A stretch of DNA of 64,000 nt from SZUA-365 sp034002405 (GCA_034002405.1 JAVFAS010000001.1:62001-126000); one strand, 5' to 3'; shown: positions 48,601 through 57,319, numbered from the stretch's first letter. The notes: generated from the sequence alone by a model not told the origin. Program-made: numbers and translations.

Positions 48601-50692
48601 CGTCGTGGCAGAACACGGTATCCGCCGGCGTCGACGGACGTGTCCGCACCGTCGCGACATTCGACGGGGTTCCGCGCACGGTGTTGTATTCGCCCACGAT
48701 GCGGAAACGGTACTCGCGATTGGGCTGAATCGCCTGATTCGAACCGCCCGCCAGCGGCACCGAATGGATACGCAGGCCGGTCCAGTATCCCACGGGAACC
48801 GAATTCGGATGATACAGGACGATGTTATCCGTGGAAAGCGGCACCCAGCTCCCAGCGCGGTCATACTCGATGATGGTCTTGACCTTGTTCATGTCGTAGC
48901 GGCTCACCCATCGCAGGGCGACGTTCGCCGTGGGCTGCACGGCATGACCGTAGGGTGCGTTCCATGCCGCCAGCGTCGTGTTGGCCGTCATGAAATCGGG
49001 CGGCGAACTCGTGTAGTGCGCGATGATCTCGGTGATGGGATTCGTGCGCGACGCGCGGAGAATGGCACCGCTGAGATTCGGTCCGTACATCGTGTACTCG
49101 TTGTGCGTGCCATTCTTGTAGACGAATTCCCACTTCTCGAAATACCGGGTCGATGTGCCGCTTCCATGCGTCGGCTCGGCCGCGAGCGAGAAGCAGTAGT
49201 CATGCGACATCGGGATGTACGTGCTCTGATTGAGCGTGATACTGCCGCCGTCGCAGTTGGTGAGTGTCAGGCGGTAGCCCGCCGGTACGGTGCGGAACAG
49301 CCGGCGCGGCACCGCATTCGCCGCGGGGAGGACGCCCGTGTGCACCGGTGTCGCACGGCTCGTGCCACCCACGTAATTCCCCTTCATGATCCCGTCCCAT
49401 CCCCGCATCTGGTAGCTGCCGACCGTCTGCCATCGCTGGCAATTGTCATTGGCGATGCCGCGGTAGGTGTAGTCACATGAGGACTGCGAATCGTAGTACT
49501 CGTCCGGTGCGCCCCAGAGATGTCCGATCTCATGCGCGATGACATTGCGGTAGGGATTTGCCAGCGGATCGGGCACGGCCTGCCAGTACTGGTTGTCGAG
49601 GGCGAAGTACATGCCTTCGATTTTTCCGTCATTCCAGCGCACCATCGAGGCATGCGGCCAGATACCTTCGTCGGGCGTCCCCTTGTAGGCGATGAAGCCC
49701 ATGATGGACTGGCTGTGCCCGGTGGCGGAACGCATGTCGCGATTGTATTTGATCGCCCAGTGATGATGTGTCTGGAGACCGTTGATGTATTCGGGCGAAC
49801 CCGTCGTCACGCGATTGAGCACGATCGGGATGAACGTGGCTTCTCCGATGTTCACCGCTTCGCCCGTGAGCTGCGTGGCGACGGCCGTGCGCCCGACCAG
49901 ATGCCAGAAGGTCGTCATGGTCCGGCCGTATCTGACCGCCTCGGCGGCCCAGAATACGAGGGCACTGGTGTACAAGGTCTTGTAATCCTCATAGACCGAG
50001 AGCGGCCAGTCCCACGACCCCGTCCCGGACTTGCTTTCGAGGAAGAAGCTCGTGTGGTCGACGGTCCCGTATGCGGCCGATGCGAAGGTGCTGATCATGA
50101 TCTGATCGCCCTTGCCATCGACCGTGGGTGAGACGAGATCGGTCGGGGCGTCGTTTGGCAACGCATCGCGGAGCGACTGATACCGCAGCTCCGCCTGCTC
50201 GCGCGCGAGCTCACGTTCGGGGGTCCACGGTGTTCGTATCCATTCCAGATACGCGGCCAGCGCCTCGTCGGCTTCGTTGTACACCTGCTTGGCGAAGCCG
50301 GTCTCGGTGACGAGCGACCGCAGTTCGTCCGTGGTGAAGGCGAGCCCCCGCACCCCGACCATTCCGCCGGGCGACGGGACACGGACGCCGCGCACCGCAT
50401 CCCGCGCCTCCGGCGGCACCCAGCCGATCATGCGCTGTGGCGAGGATACGACGGCGATCACGGCACCCTGGCGTGTGAGTTCATGCACCAATTGTGTCGC
50501 GTCATCGTTGTCACGGCAATCCGTCTCGAGAATCGCCATGTGCTGGAAATGGGCATCGAAGCCGTCGGCGATGATGTCCGGCGGAACATAGCGGGGTTCC
50601 GGGAGCTGTTGCTGCGCACTGACCGCGCTGCCGAGAAGCAGCAGGAGTATCGGCAACAGAACACACTCCCTGAGGAAATAACTCTGTTTCAT
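45647..50692 (-). CDS. Giant secreted zinc metallopeptidase with T9SS/FlgD-like C-terminus
   Basis: A 1681-residue exported protein. The start at 50692 begins a signal peptide (VLLPILLLLLGSAVSAQ). A zinc motif HEIGHLWGAPDEY (H387, E388, H391) marks a gluzincin/metzincin-like protease near the N-terminus. Long beta-rich regions follow, one with FN3-like features (VALRWVSRYDMNKVKTIIEY). GWNMI-type modules lie near residue 1350-1550 (GYGWNMIGSIS). The C-terminus is FlgD/T9SS-like (YPNPLRSGETVTIPYSL, ending in RCTILR). No family was named. It is probably released or surface-bound and degrades external protein. Confidence 0.8.
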   Translation of the reverse strand: MKQSYFLRECVLLPILLLLLGSAVSAQQQLPEPRYVPPDIIADGFDAHFQHMAILETDCRDNDDATQLVHELTRQGAVIAVVSSPQRMIGWVPPEARDAVRGVRVPSPGGMVGVRGLAFTTDELRSLVTETGFAKQVYNEADEALAAYLEWIRTPWTPERELAREQAELRYQSLRDALPNDAPTDLVSPTVDGKGDQIMISTFASAAYGTVDHTSFFLESKSGTGSWDWPLSVYEDYKTLYTSALVFWAAEAVRYGRTMTTFWHLVGRTAVATQLTGEAVNIGEATFIPIVLNRVTTGSPEYINGLQTHHHWAIKYNRDMRSATGHSQSIMGFIAYKGTPDEGIWPHASMVRWNDGKIEGMYFALDNQYWQAVPDPLANPYRNVIAHEIGHLWGAPDEYYDSQSSCDYTYRGIANDNCQRWQTVGSYQMRGWDGIMKGNYVGGTSRATPVHTGVLPAANAVPRRLFRTVPAGYRLTLTNCDGGSITLNQSTYIPMSHDYCFSLAAEPTHGSGTSTRYFEKWEFVYKNGTHNEYTMYGPNLSGAILRASRTNPITEIIAHYTSSPPDFMTANTTLAAWNAPYGHAVQPTANVALRWVSRYDMNKVKTIIEYDRAGSWVPLSTDNIVLYHPNSVPVGYWTGLRIHSVPLAGGSNQAIQPNREYRFRIVGEYNTVRGTPSNVATVRTRPSTPADTVFCHDAHEPNGQTTPRVLPSMGPGIDDYTVRGALTIDAATGEFSWYRPKTDYYRITAIGLSSGAFGTILKVRLMVREGSDFTPKLSAQRVGTTTWLHATYVAAIDAWVMGFSNDGEYLIRVEADITDIGGMWDLADRYTGKFGFGEYGFNVRLEQQNPTISPICASCVRLLIPRPYPGIIIFDPLPPPDLVLPTRPGYDPTDPLSFLVHHVTPPGTVFEEFEGLPFGGTTNPLRLDITPNTPPGEYLLHPKIRDIDAKLCELVIIRPEGLGGPLEQRIQGPYGTLHNAVATPPEGFVFVGWGGDTVAVTNPLPVVLWKHKMIVARFRQKPCQPEPMQPWQHLLTVTHVKQGTVALTYGMQSGAGDGLEPGQVDLPPIPPPGTFDVRWINIPASQGSVTDIRAVKPAHLYQGRVQIGTGMAPARMQWSPPTLGANFVMRLKVGSTPEIDMHATANYTFTDEGVYTFTITVKEPDCPSPTEESDITVDLERIDPREFPCLDLELLLKHRRTHDAMPYASPFVLSIYEHLSNGQSRPISLTHLTQLDSTLVLRICPDADDKKPNRDISIIPDEDDPDKIKDTMRVQLPPFIPDITGDMFRIVHNNSGDWEMVSVPVSMGDAFAAGLYPDPSTLVFRFDITTGMYTGVDWMRLGDGYWLRTPTRSTLFVGNEVTSLTMENLSGIGEPYGYGWNMIGSISHAVPVASITQTPAGCMKAIFGWTPGTGYTIPLKIEPSFGYWVRLDPAAKLTIAGTGGAPPPAHVPTLYERTAAELPSAGTLVVRTGDTGGQRLALTTRAILEEERDILALPQPPPEQLFDARSENGTLFVAPGNSNLRVQHDEDVTLQLQPRHGAIDVLRVLDESGALLHEFRTDVASQITVPVNGTRLLRLSYATSIHPLRFSLDQSYPNPLRSGETVTIPYSLDRDAPVRLDVHDLLGRRVAEVASGMRLAGAYTATWSGVDDHGQRLAPGIYTYRLEADGKVLTRRCTILR

Positions 50693-50970
50693 TGTGGAAT
50701 CCTGTTCGTTCGTTGTGCGTGCTGCGGAGGGATTCGGTGGCGCGGTCCGCGGTGCGAAGGGTGGGAACATGCGCCCAACGCGCCATGAGGCCAGGTCAAG
50801 GATCCTGGGATCAGGTAGGAAAGCGGTTGTCGTGGCCCGGGAAACCAACACGATGAACGGTGAAACCGATCGGCGGACTAGCTCGAAGGCAACCGGACGG
50901 ACATGCACGATCTCCCGCCGTGCAGCCCGCGAGTTGAGGATCATTCTATCTGAAATATGAGACATCACAG
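50693..50970 (-). other. Long leader of the metallopeptidase transcript
   Basis: About 270 nt between the predicted promoter and the start codon. The reading frame happens to stay open, but it has no signal peptide and no recognisable motif, so I treat it as untranslated. I see no clear riboswitch or attenuator. Confidence 0.5.
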
Positions 50971-50999
50971 ATATAGTGAAAATCCGTGATGATGTCAAG
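50971..50999 (-). promoter_or_regulatory. Promoter of the exported-protein operon
   Basis: On the minus strand TTGACA, a 17-bp spacer, then TATATC (50999 down to 50971). An imperfect inverted repeat (gacatcac at 50962-50969 and gtgatgatgtc at 50987-50997 on the plus strand) overlaps it and could be an operator. Confidence 0.6.
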
Positions 51000-51083
51000 A
51001 GGGAGGGAGCCCCGCGGGGAAGAACCGTACAATTGTGCAGGGACGCATCGCGATGCGCCCCGATGACGCATCGGATCGACCCG

Positions 51084-51707
51084 CTACCAGGTCAGCAAGG
51101 GGAAGGACATCCGTAGCTGCAGCAACACCACCCCGTCATCGAATTCCGTCGCGCCGTACCATTTCAATTCGGCTCCGACCCGTGTCTGACGAAACACGCC
51201 CACATCCCAGCTCAGGGCCGCCATCCACCCCTGCGCGAAGCGCACGACATCGACGGTCTCACCGAAGGACGTCGCATGCGAGCGGACGAAATAGCCGCCC
51301 GTGCCGGCATGCACGGTCAGCGATCCGAATACGGGCATGGAGAAGACCGCCAGCACCGGAATCGCGGACAGCGTCAGCCCCGCGTCGGTGTGACCGAAGG
51401 AGGTCTCGACGTCGTTCAGTTCGTAGGAATAGAACAGTGTCCACCCCGATTCCACCCCGGCACGCAGACGGCGGCTCGTGTGCAGGCACAGACGAAACAT
51501 GTAGGCGGCACCCTCCCGATCGATATCCAGGCGCGCGTCATGCGGCATCACGTATCGCGACGCACCGCCCCCGAGCGAGAGCACCAGCGCGGCCGTGGTA
51601 TCCCGCGGCGGCGCGGATGCCGGCCGCGGTTCGGTCGCGTGCTCCTGTCCATGCACGGCGGCAGCAGCAAGAATCAACGCGACGAGGAGAGAAATCGATA
51701 CTCGCAT
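51084..51707 (-). CDS. Predicted outer-membrane beta-barrel protein
   Basis: A 207-residue exported protein with a signal peptide (ISLLVALILAAAAVHGQ). The mature part has alternating hydrophobic and polar strands with aromatic girdles (RLRAGVESGWTLFYSYEL, LTVHAGTGGYFVRSHA, RVGAELKWYGATEFDDG) and ends in Trp, as in small outer-membrane barrels. No family is recognised. The start ATG (51707) shares one base with the stop of the GDPD gene; a GTG 3 nt earlier is the alternative. Confidence 0.65.
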   Translation of the reverse strand: MRVSISLLVALILAAAAVHGQEHATEPRPASAPPRDTTAALVLSLGGGASRYVMPHDARLDIDREGAAYMFRLCLHTSRRLRAGVESGWTLFYSYELNDVETSFGHTDAGLTLSAIPVLAVFSMPVFGSLTVHAGTGGYFVRSHATSFGETVDVVRFAQGWMAALSWDVGVFRQTRVGAELKWYGATEFDDGVVLLQLRMSFPLLTW

Positions 51708-53008
51708 CACTGTACGAAATGATAATACGCGACAAGCGATGGATAATTGGAAAGGATGCCGTCAACGTCGCCATCACGGAGAAATTGCTGGATATACTCC
51801 GCATTGTCGAGTGTCCACGACAGGACAAGCCGCCCCTCGGCATGCATCGCCGCGACCAGCGCATTCTGCGTGCCCATGGTCCATCGCGGCGCCCAGATCT
51901 CGGCGTGCGTCCGCCGTACCGTTTCCACATCGAGTTCGCAGAGTACGGTCGCATCCTCATAATCTGGAATCCGGAGCAGTTGATCCACTTTTTCCGCATC
52001 CGGCAGGCCGATGACGATGGTGAGGTCCCGGTTGAAATGCCGGGCGCTATCGACATACGCGCGCTGAAGATCGCGGAGCAGCGCGACCGGGACCGTGTAT
52101 TTGCTGTCGAGCCAGACGAAACGCAAGGTGGTCTGGCGAAGGATGGTTCCGAGCATGCGACGCAGCGTCGGGATGCGTTCACCGTTTTTCAGACGGACGA
52201 AGGATTCGATCTGCGCCAGGGTGTAATCGCTGATCGATCCGACCAGTCCGCTCTTCTGCGTCAACCGCAAGTTGAGCGTTTCGTCGTGATACACCACCGG
52301 CACTCCGTCGCGGGTCACCTGCACGTCAATCTCCACGCCGTTGGCCCCGAATCGCTCGGCCATGCGCACCAGCTCCGCGGTGTTTTCCGATGCGGGAAGG
52401 TGATCGGAATTCCGTCCCCCGGCACGATGGGCGATCACGAGGAAGGGACGGGGGCCGTGGTACAGGGGCCGACGATAAACAAGCTGCAGCGGTCGCATTC
52501 CCTTTCCCGTCGCATTGCCGAAATCACCAAGCACGGTCACCGCGCCCGCCTCCGCCGTGCCGCCTGCCAACAGGCGAGCCGCTCCATGCAGCTCCGAAAT
52601 GCTGGCGCGAAACACTCCGGTCTCCGTGCCCGTGAGCTTGCGCCAGGTGCCGACGACGATGATGGCGGAATCCGCGATGCCACACTCGAGCATGACCACG
52701 CCGGCGTCGCGGTCGGTAAAGATCGACAGACCTGATCCGGTGTGCTTGACCACCGCCTCGCGTCCCAGCAGCGCCTGGCCGTCGATCACCTCGTAGACGC
52801 CTTCCATCGCCGTCAGCACCGCCGGTGGGAGGGCGCGGGTGCCGGCCAGTTCCGCCGCGACGTCGATCGCGGGCACGGGCAGCACCACTTCCTCGTTGCA
52901 CGAAAGTTGCAGCAGCAGCACAAGCAGCAGCAGTCGGCCGGGATGCCATCGGACGCCTCCGATCCCCCAACGTGTCGATGGCACACGCGGCGCGCCCGGT
53001 GACATCAT
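51707..53008 (-). CDS. Glycerophosphodiester phosphodiesterase-domain lipoprotein
   Basis: A 433-residue lipoprotein. A hydrophobic segment (LLLLVLLLQLSC) ends in C37. Residues of about 45-170 are unassigned. From about residue 175 a GDPD TIM barrel follows: VIAHRAGGRN with the catalytic His, ANGVEIDVQVTRDGVPVVYHDETLNL with the acidic and His residues, and SWTLDNAEYIQQFL with the late Trp. It hydrolyses glycerophosphodiesters to glycerol-3-phosphate in the family. The start is ATG at 53008, overlapping the previous stop by 4 nt. Confidence 0.88.
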   Translation of the reverse strand: MMSPGAPRVPSTRWGIGGVRWHPGRLLLLVLLLQLSCNEEVVLPVPAIDVAAELAGTRALPPAVLTAMEGVYEVIDGQALLGREAVVKHTGSGLSIFTDRDAGVVMLECGIADSAIIVVGTWRKLTGTETGVFRASISELHGAARLLAGGTAEAGAVTVLGDFGNATGKGMRPLQLVYRRPLYHGPRPFLVIAHRAGGRNSDHLPASENTAELVRMAERFGANGVEIDVQVTRDGVPVVYHDETLNLRLTQKSGLVGSISDYTLAQIESFVRLKNGERIPTLRRMLGTILRQTTLRFVWLDSKYTVPVALLRDLQRAYVDSARHFNRDLTIVIGLPDAEKVDQLLRIPDYEDATVLCELDVETVRRTHAEIWAPRWTMGTQNALVAAMHAEGRLVLSWTLDNAEYIQQFLRDGDVDGILSNYPSLVAYYHFVQ

Positions 53009-53709
53009 AGCAGCACCCCGATCAGGAGTTCGGAAAACAAGAGATGGCGGTCGAAGGTGGAGAACGCGAACCAGGTCTGATAATGAAACTTCGTCCGTGA
53101 CAGCCGCACCCCGAGGTACATCTCCGTCCCGCGCGAAATCGGCTGCTCCATCGCCAGGGTCAGTGCCGTTCCGACGAGCATGCGCTTGGTGGACGACACC
53201 TCGCTCTCGCCGGCGAGCGTGTGCTGGGAGAGAAGGAAAATCCCCTCGCCCCGCGCGCTCAGTCTCGCCGCGCCGAGATCGATACCCACCGCGACACCGG
53301 GATAATTGATCCAGCCGTTGGCGCGATTGTCGAACCCATCGAGGTTCATGAATCCGAACCAGAAGGCCCAATCGTCGCCGACGGACATGCTGACATCCCC
53401 CAGTCGCCACGACCAGTGCGTTCCCAACCGGAGTTCGTTGGTCAGTACCTGCAGCACCGCGCCACCGCGCACGGAAAAATGCCAGGGAAGCGACAAGACC
53501 GATTGTGCCTCGATCGACGGCGCCTTGTTCAATTCCTCCTCCGCGATATCGCGTGGGACGGTCAGTAAGCGCAGACCGATCGCTGATTGCGATGACCACA
53601 CCGGACCCGGTGCGGGAAAATGCATCCCCTCCGGTGTCTCCTGCGCGCGCAGCGCGGAAGGAAGCAGCAAAAGCAGCAGCACGATGACCGTGTGGCTCGT
53701 TCGATTCAT
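53005..53709 (-). CDS. Predicted outer-membrane beta-barrel protein
   Basis: A 234-residue exported protein (signal peptide VIVLLLLLLPSALRAQ). The mature protein shows barrel-like strands (FSVRGGAVLQVLTNELRLGTHWSW, TEMYLGVRLSRTKFHYQ) and a hydrophobic end (LLIGVLL). Its family is unknown. It is the first gene of a coupled three-gene unit with the GDPD lipoprotein and another barrel, and is divergent from polA. Confidence 0.65.
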   Translation of the reverse strand: MNRTSHTVIVLLLLLLPSALRAQETPEGMHFPAPGPVWSSQSAIGLRLLTVPRDIAEEELNKAPSIEAQSVLSLPWHFSVRGGAVLQVLTNELRLGTHWSWRLGDVSMSVGDDWAFWFGFMNLDGFDNRANGWINYPGVAVGIDLGAARLSARGEGIFLLSQHTLAGESEVSSTKRMLVGTALTLAMEQPISRGTEMYLGVRLSRTKFHYQTWFAFSTFDRHLLFSELLIGVLL

Positions 53710-53770
53710 GCGCCAAGGTACGTATTCGGTCCGTGAACAAAAACCCGGCGCGGTACGATGCGTCCGTACG

Positions 53771-53799
53771 TTGTGGGTTTGGGGGTTTGTGGCTATTAT
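53771..53799 (+). promoter_or_regulatory. Possible polA promoter close to the start codon
   Basis: TTGTGG (53771-53776), a 17-bp spacer, then TATTAT (53794-53799). The -10 box ends 5 bp before the polA ATG, so transcription could begin at or next to the start codon. No Shine-Dalgarno is evident. Confidence 0.45.
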
Positions 53800-53804
53800 T
53801 CGTG

Positions 53805-56531
53805 ATGGAACGCTTCTTCATCATCGACGGGATGGCCATCGCCTACCGGGCCTACTTCGCGTTCATCAGCCGGCCGCTGATCAATACGAATGGCGTGAAC
53901 ACCAGTGCCGTGTACGGCTTCACGAGCACGCTGCAGAAAATCCTCAAGGAGGAGAAGCCCGAGCACATCGCCGTGGCCTTCGACACCCCGCATCCCACGT
54001 TCCGGCATCGGCGCTTCGCGGAGTACAAGGCGACGCGCGAGAAGATGCCCGACGACATGGTCGAGCAACTGCCCTGGCTCAAGCGCATCGTGCAGGCCTA
54101 CAACATCCCCGTGCTGGAAATCCCCGGCTGGGAGGCCGACGACATCATCGGCACCCTGGTGCGTCGCGCCGAGCAGGAGGATCTCGCGTGTTACATGGTC
54201 ACGCCGGACAAGGACTACATGCAGCTCGTCTCCGAGCGCGTGTTCCTCTACAAGCCGGGCAAGGCCGCCGACAGCTGGGAGATCGTCGGCATCGAGGGCG
54301 TGAAGGATAAATTCGGCGTGCGACCCGACCAGGTCATCGAGGTGTTGGGACTCATGGGCGACCAGTCCGACAACATTCCCGGCGTCCGCGGCATCGGAGA
54401 GAAAACAGCCATTCCACTCGTGCAGGAATACGGGTCGATCGCGGGCATCTACGAGAATCTCGACACCCTTGCGAAAAAAGCCGTGCGCGAGAAACTCGCG
54501 GCTCAGCGCGCCGAGGCGGAACTTTCGCGCGAACTCGTCACCATCGACGTGCACGCGCCGGTGGAAGTGGATCCGCATGATTTACGATATTCGGAGAAGA
54601 ATATCCCGCTTCTGCGGGAGATCTTCACCGAACTCGAACTCGCGCGCTTTCTCAAGGAACTCGACGAGGATCCGCGGAGCGCGGCGTCCGACGGCAACGC
54701 CACCCGCGGGGCCGATGGCGCGGCGGACCTGCCGCGGCGCGCGGCCACCGTGCCGCATGACTATGTACTCGTGCGCACCCGGGCGCAGCTCGAGGATATG
54801 GTGGCGGCGTTGGCGGCCGCGCCGGAGTTCTGTTTCGACACGGAGACCGGCGGACTCGATCCGCTCGATTCCGAATTGGTCGGACTGTCCTTCGCCCTGC
54901 GTCCCGCGCATGCGTGGTACGTCCCGGCCAACGCGGACCTCCCCGAAGGAGAGATCCTCGCCGCGATCCGTCCGCTGTTCGACAGCCGCGCAACGGTGAT
55001 CGGACAGAATCTGAAATTCGATCTGCTGGTGCTCCGGGCCCGCGGCATCGTCACCACCCAGCCCGTGTACGACACCATGCTCGCCGCCTATATCCTGCGT
55101 CCCGACGGCGAACACGGCATGGATGCCCTCGCGATCACGCATCTCGGCTATGCCCCCATCTCCATCACCTCCCTGATCGGGAAGGGGAAAAACCAGACAT
55201 CCATGTCCGATGTCCCGATCGAGGATGTCGCCGAGTACGCGGCCGAGGATGCCGACATCACGCTCCAACTCGCGCGGGTGCTTCGCGGCGCGGTCGCGAA
55301 CACCGGGCAGGAGCGGCTGCTCGCCGAGATGGAATGTCCCCTCGTGCATGTGCTCACGGCAATGGAATTCCACGGCGTGAAAATCGATACGGACACGCTG
55401 GGCGAGATTTCGAAGGAAATGGAACAGCAGGTCGCGCGCGCCACGGAGGAAATCCACGGCATGGCCGGAGACACCTTCAACATCAACTCGACGCGGCAGC
55501 TGGGCGAGGTGCTGTTCGACCGCCTGAAGCTGCCCGCACGAAAAAAAACCAAGACCGGGTATTCCACCGATGTCTCGGTGCTTGAATCGCTGCAGGGGCA
55601 ACACCCCATCATCGACGAAATCCTTCGCTACCGGCAACTGACCAAGCTCAAGAGCACCTATGTCGACGCCCTGCCCCGGCTGATCAATCCCCGCACCGGC
55701 CGCGTGCACACGTCCTACAATCAAGCGGTGGCGGCGACCGGCCGCCTGAGCAGCACCGACCCGAACCTGCAGAACATTCCCATCCGCACCGAGGCGGGAC
55801 GGGAAATCCGTCGCGCCTTCGTGGCGGAGAATTCGGACTCCGTCATCCTTTCCGCCGATTACTCCCAGATCGAGCTGCGGCTCGCGGCCGAGATTTCCGG
55901 GGACGAGGGACTGCTCGCGGCCTTCGACGGAGGCGAGGACATCCACACCTCGACAGCCATGCGTCTGTTCGACCTCGCGGCGGAACACGTCACCGCCGAA
56001 CAGCGCCGCCGCGCGAAGACCACGAATTTCGGCATTCTCTACGGCATCAGCGCCTTCGGCCTGGCACAGCGGCTCGGCATCGACAATGCCGATGCGAAAG
56101 ACCTGATCGATCGCTACTTCGAGAAGTATCCGCGGATCAACGAGTATATTGCGCGCACGATCGGCTTCGCGAAGGAGAACGGGTACGTCGAGACGCTGTT
56201 CGGCCGCCGCCGCTACATTCCCGACATCAACGCGAAGAACCATACCGTGCGCAGCTTCGCCGAACGCACGGCGATCAACGCGCCCATTCAGGGCACGGCG
56301 GCGGACATGATCAAGCTCGCGATGATCCGCATCCATGAAGGAATGCAGGAGGATTTTCCACGCTCGCGCATGATCATGCAGGTGCATGACGAGCTGGTGT
56401 TCGAGGCCCATCGCGAGGACGTCGACGCGTTGCGTACGATGGTGGTCGAGCGCATGCGCACGGCCATGGACCTGCGCGTGCGCATCGAGGTCGACGCGGG
56501 TGTCGGCGACAACTGGCTCGAGGCGCACTGA
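53805..56531 (+). CDS. polA: DNA polymerase I
   Basis: A 908-residue repair and Okazaki-fragment polymerase. The start at 53805 gives MERFFIIDGMAIAYRAYFAF. The 5'-3' exonuclease (about 1-290) has YKATREKMPDD and the DKDYMQLV region. The 3'-5' exonuclease is intact, with D345/E347 in FDTETGG, then GQNLKFD and YAAEDADITLQ. The polymerase domain has TDPNLQNIPIRTE, D685 in DYSQIELR, RRRAKTTNFGILYGIS and D862 in QVHDELVFEA. All three activities are predicted. An M50-like gene starts 1 nt after its stop. Confidence 0.98.
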   Translation: MERFFIIDGMAIAYRAYFAFISRPLINTNGVNTSAVYGFTSTLQKILKEEKPEHIAVAFDTPHPTFRHRRFAEYKATREKMPDDMVEQLPWLKRIVQAYNIPVLEIPGWEADDIIGTLVRRAEQEDLACYMVTPDKDYMQLVSERVFLYKPGKAADSWEIVGIEGVKDKFGVRPDQVIEVLGLMGDQSDNIPGVRGIGEKTAIPLVQEYGSIAGIYENLDTLAKKAVREKLAAQRAEAELSRELVTIDVHAPVEVDPHDLRYSEKNIPLLREIFTELELARFLKELDEDPRSAASDGNATRGADGAADLPRRAATVPHDYVLVRTRAQLEDMVAALAAAPEFCFDTETGGLDPLDSELVGLSFALRPAHAWYVPANADLPEGEILAAIRPLFDSRATVIGQNLKFDLLVLRARGIVTTQPVYDTMLAAYILRPDGEHGMDALAITHLGYAPISITSLIGKGKNQTSMSDVPIEDVAEYAAEDADITLQLARVLRGAVANTGQERLLAEMECPLVHVLTAMEFHGVKIDTDTLGEISKEMEQQVARATEEIHGMAGDTFNINSTRQLGEVLFDRLKLPARKKTKTGYSTDVSVLESLQGQHPIIDEILRYRQLTKLKSTYVDALPRLINPRTGRVHTSYNQAVAATGRLSSTDPNLQNIPIRTEAGREIRRAFVAENSDSVILSADYSQIELRLAAEISGDEGLLAAFDGGEDIHTSTAMRLFDLAAEHVTAEQRRRAKTTNFGILYGISAFGLAQRLGIDNADAKDLIDRYFEKYPRINEYIARTIGFAKENGYVETLFGRRRYIPDINAKNHTVRSFAERTAINAPIQGTAADMIKLAMIRIHEGMQEDFPRSRMIMQVHDELVFEAHREDVDALRTMVVERMRTAMDLRVRIEVDAGVGDNWLEAH

Positions 56532-56532
56532 C

Positions 56533-57291
56533 ATGACGGCATTGTTCCCGTCCCGCCGTACATCGCCCGCCGCTGATGGGTCGCACGGCAGCGGGTCACC
56601 TGCTTCCTCCCGCGCACCGCGGGACGGCGGCGACACCCCGCGCCTGATCCTGCTCGCCGTGGCATTACTGCTGTCGATTTTCTTTTGGGACTCCCTGCTC
56701 CTCTATCCCGTCAAGCTGTTTGTCGTACTGCTGCACGAGGCGAGCCATGCCGCGGCGGCGTTGCTGACCGGCGGCCGGGTCGTGGAGATCCAGATCGACG
56801 AACGCATCGGCGGACATGCGATCACCCAGGACGGATGGTCCTTCGTCATCGTCTCGAGCGGGTATCTGGGCAGCATGCTCCTCGGTGGCGCGATCCTGCT
56901 GCTCGCACTCCGCCGCCGCGCGGCTCCCGCGCTCGCCGCGGGCATCGGAGTCCTGGTGCTGCTCGTGACCGTGCTCTTGGTACGCAACGGCTTCGGGTTT
57001 ATTTTTGGTCTGGTCTTCGGCGCGGGACTCCTGGCCGCGGCACGCTGGATGCCGGCCACGTGGCTCGGGTTCATCCTGCAATACCTCGGCGGCACGAGTT
57101 GCCTCTACGCGTTGGTCGATGTGAAGGAAGACCTGATCACGCTCGAGCCACGTCTGACCGACGCGGCCATTCTCGCGGATATGACCGGGATTCCCGCGAT
57201 CGTCTGGGGTGTGCTCTGGAGCGGCGCGGCGCTCGCGGTCTTTCTTCTCGTCATGCGCGCCGTCCTGCGTCATGCCGCCTCCCCTCACTGA
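56533..57291 (+). CDS. M50-like integral membrane metallopeptidase
   Basis: A 252-residue polytopic protein. After a basic N-terminus of about 35 residues comes a membrane helix (LILLAVALLLSIFFW), then HEASH (H68, E69, H72) in a helix, as in M50B-like proteases. The sequence continues as ALLTGGRVVEIQID, with about four further helices. No PDZ domain is present. M50 enzymes cut membrane substrates such as anti-sigma factors. The substrate is unknown. It lies between polA and gltX on the same strand. Confidence 0.82.
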   Translation: MTALFPSRRTSPAADGSHGSGSPASSRAPRDGGDTPRLILLAVALLLSIFFWDSLLLYPVKLFVVLLHEASHAAAALLTGGRVVEIQIDERIGGHAITQDGWSFVIVSSGYLGSMLLGGAILLLALRRRAAPALAAGIGVLVLLVTVLLVRNGFGFIFGLVFGAGLLAAARWMPATWLGFILQYLGGTSCLYALVDVKEDLITLEPRLTDAAILADMTGIPAIVWGVLWSGAALAVFLLVMRAVLRHAASPH

Positions 57292-57319
57292 CTCCGAACA
57301 TCCACACACGCCAATACTC

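Noticed and set aside
51045..51058. Perfect 14-bp palindrome cgcatcgcgatgcg downstream of the barrel gene
   Set aside because: It has no T tract or loop and is likely chance in GC-rich DNA. It was not called as a terminator.
52970..53839. Long N-terminal extension of the GDPD lipoprotein frame
   Set aside because: It overlaps the upstream barrel gene in another frame and ends at the polA promoter. The ATG at 53008 gives a lipoprotein signal and ATGA coupling.
54582..56636. 684-codon minus-strand open frame opposite polA
   Set aside because: polA motifs fully explain the plus strand. The antisense translation has no family features.
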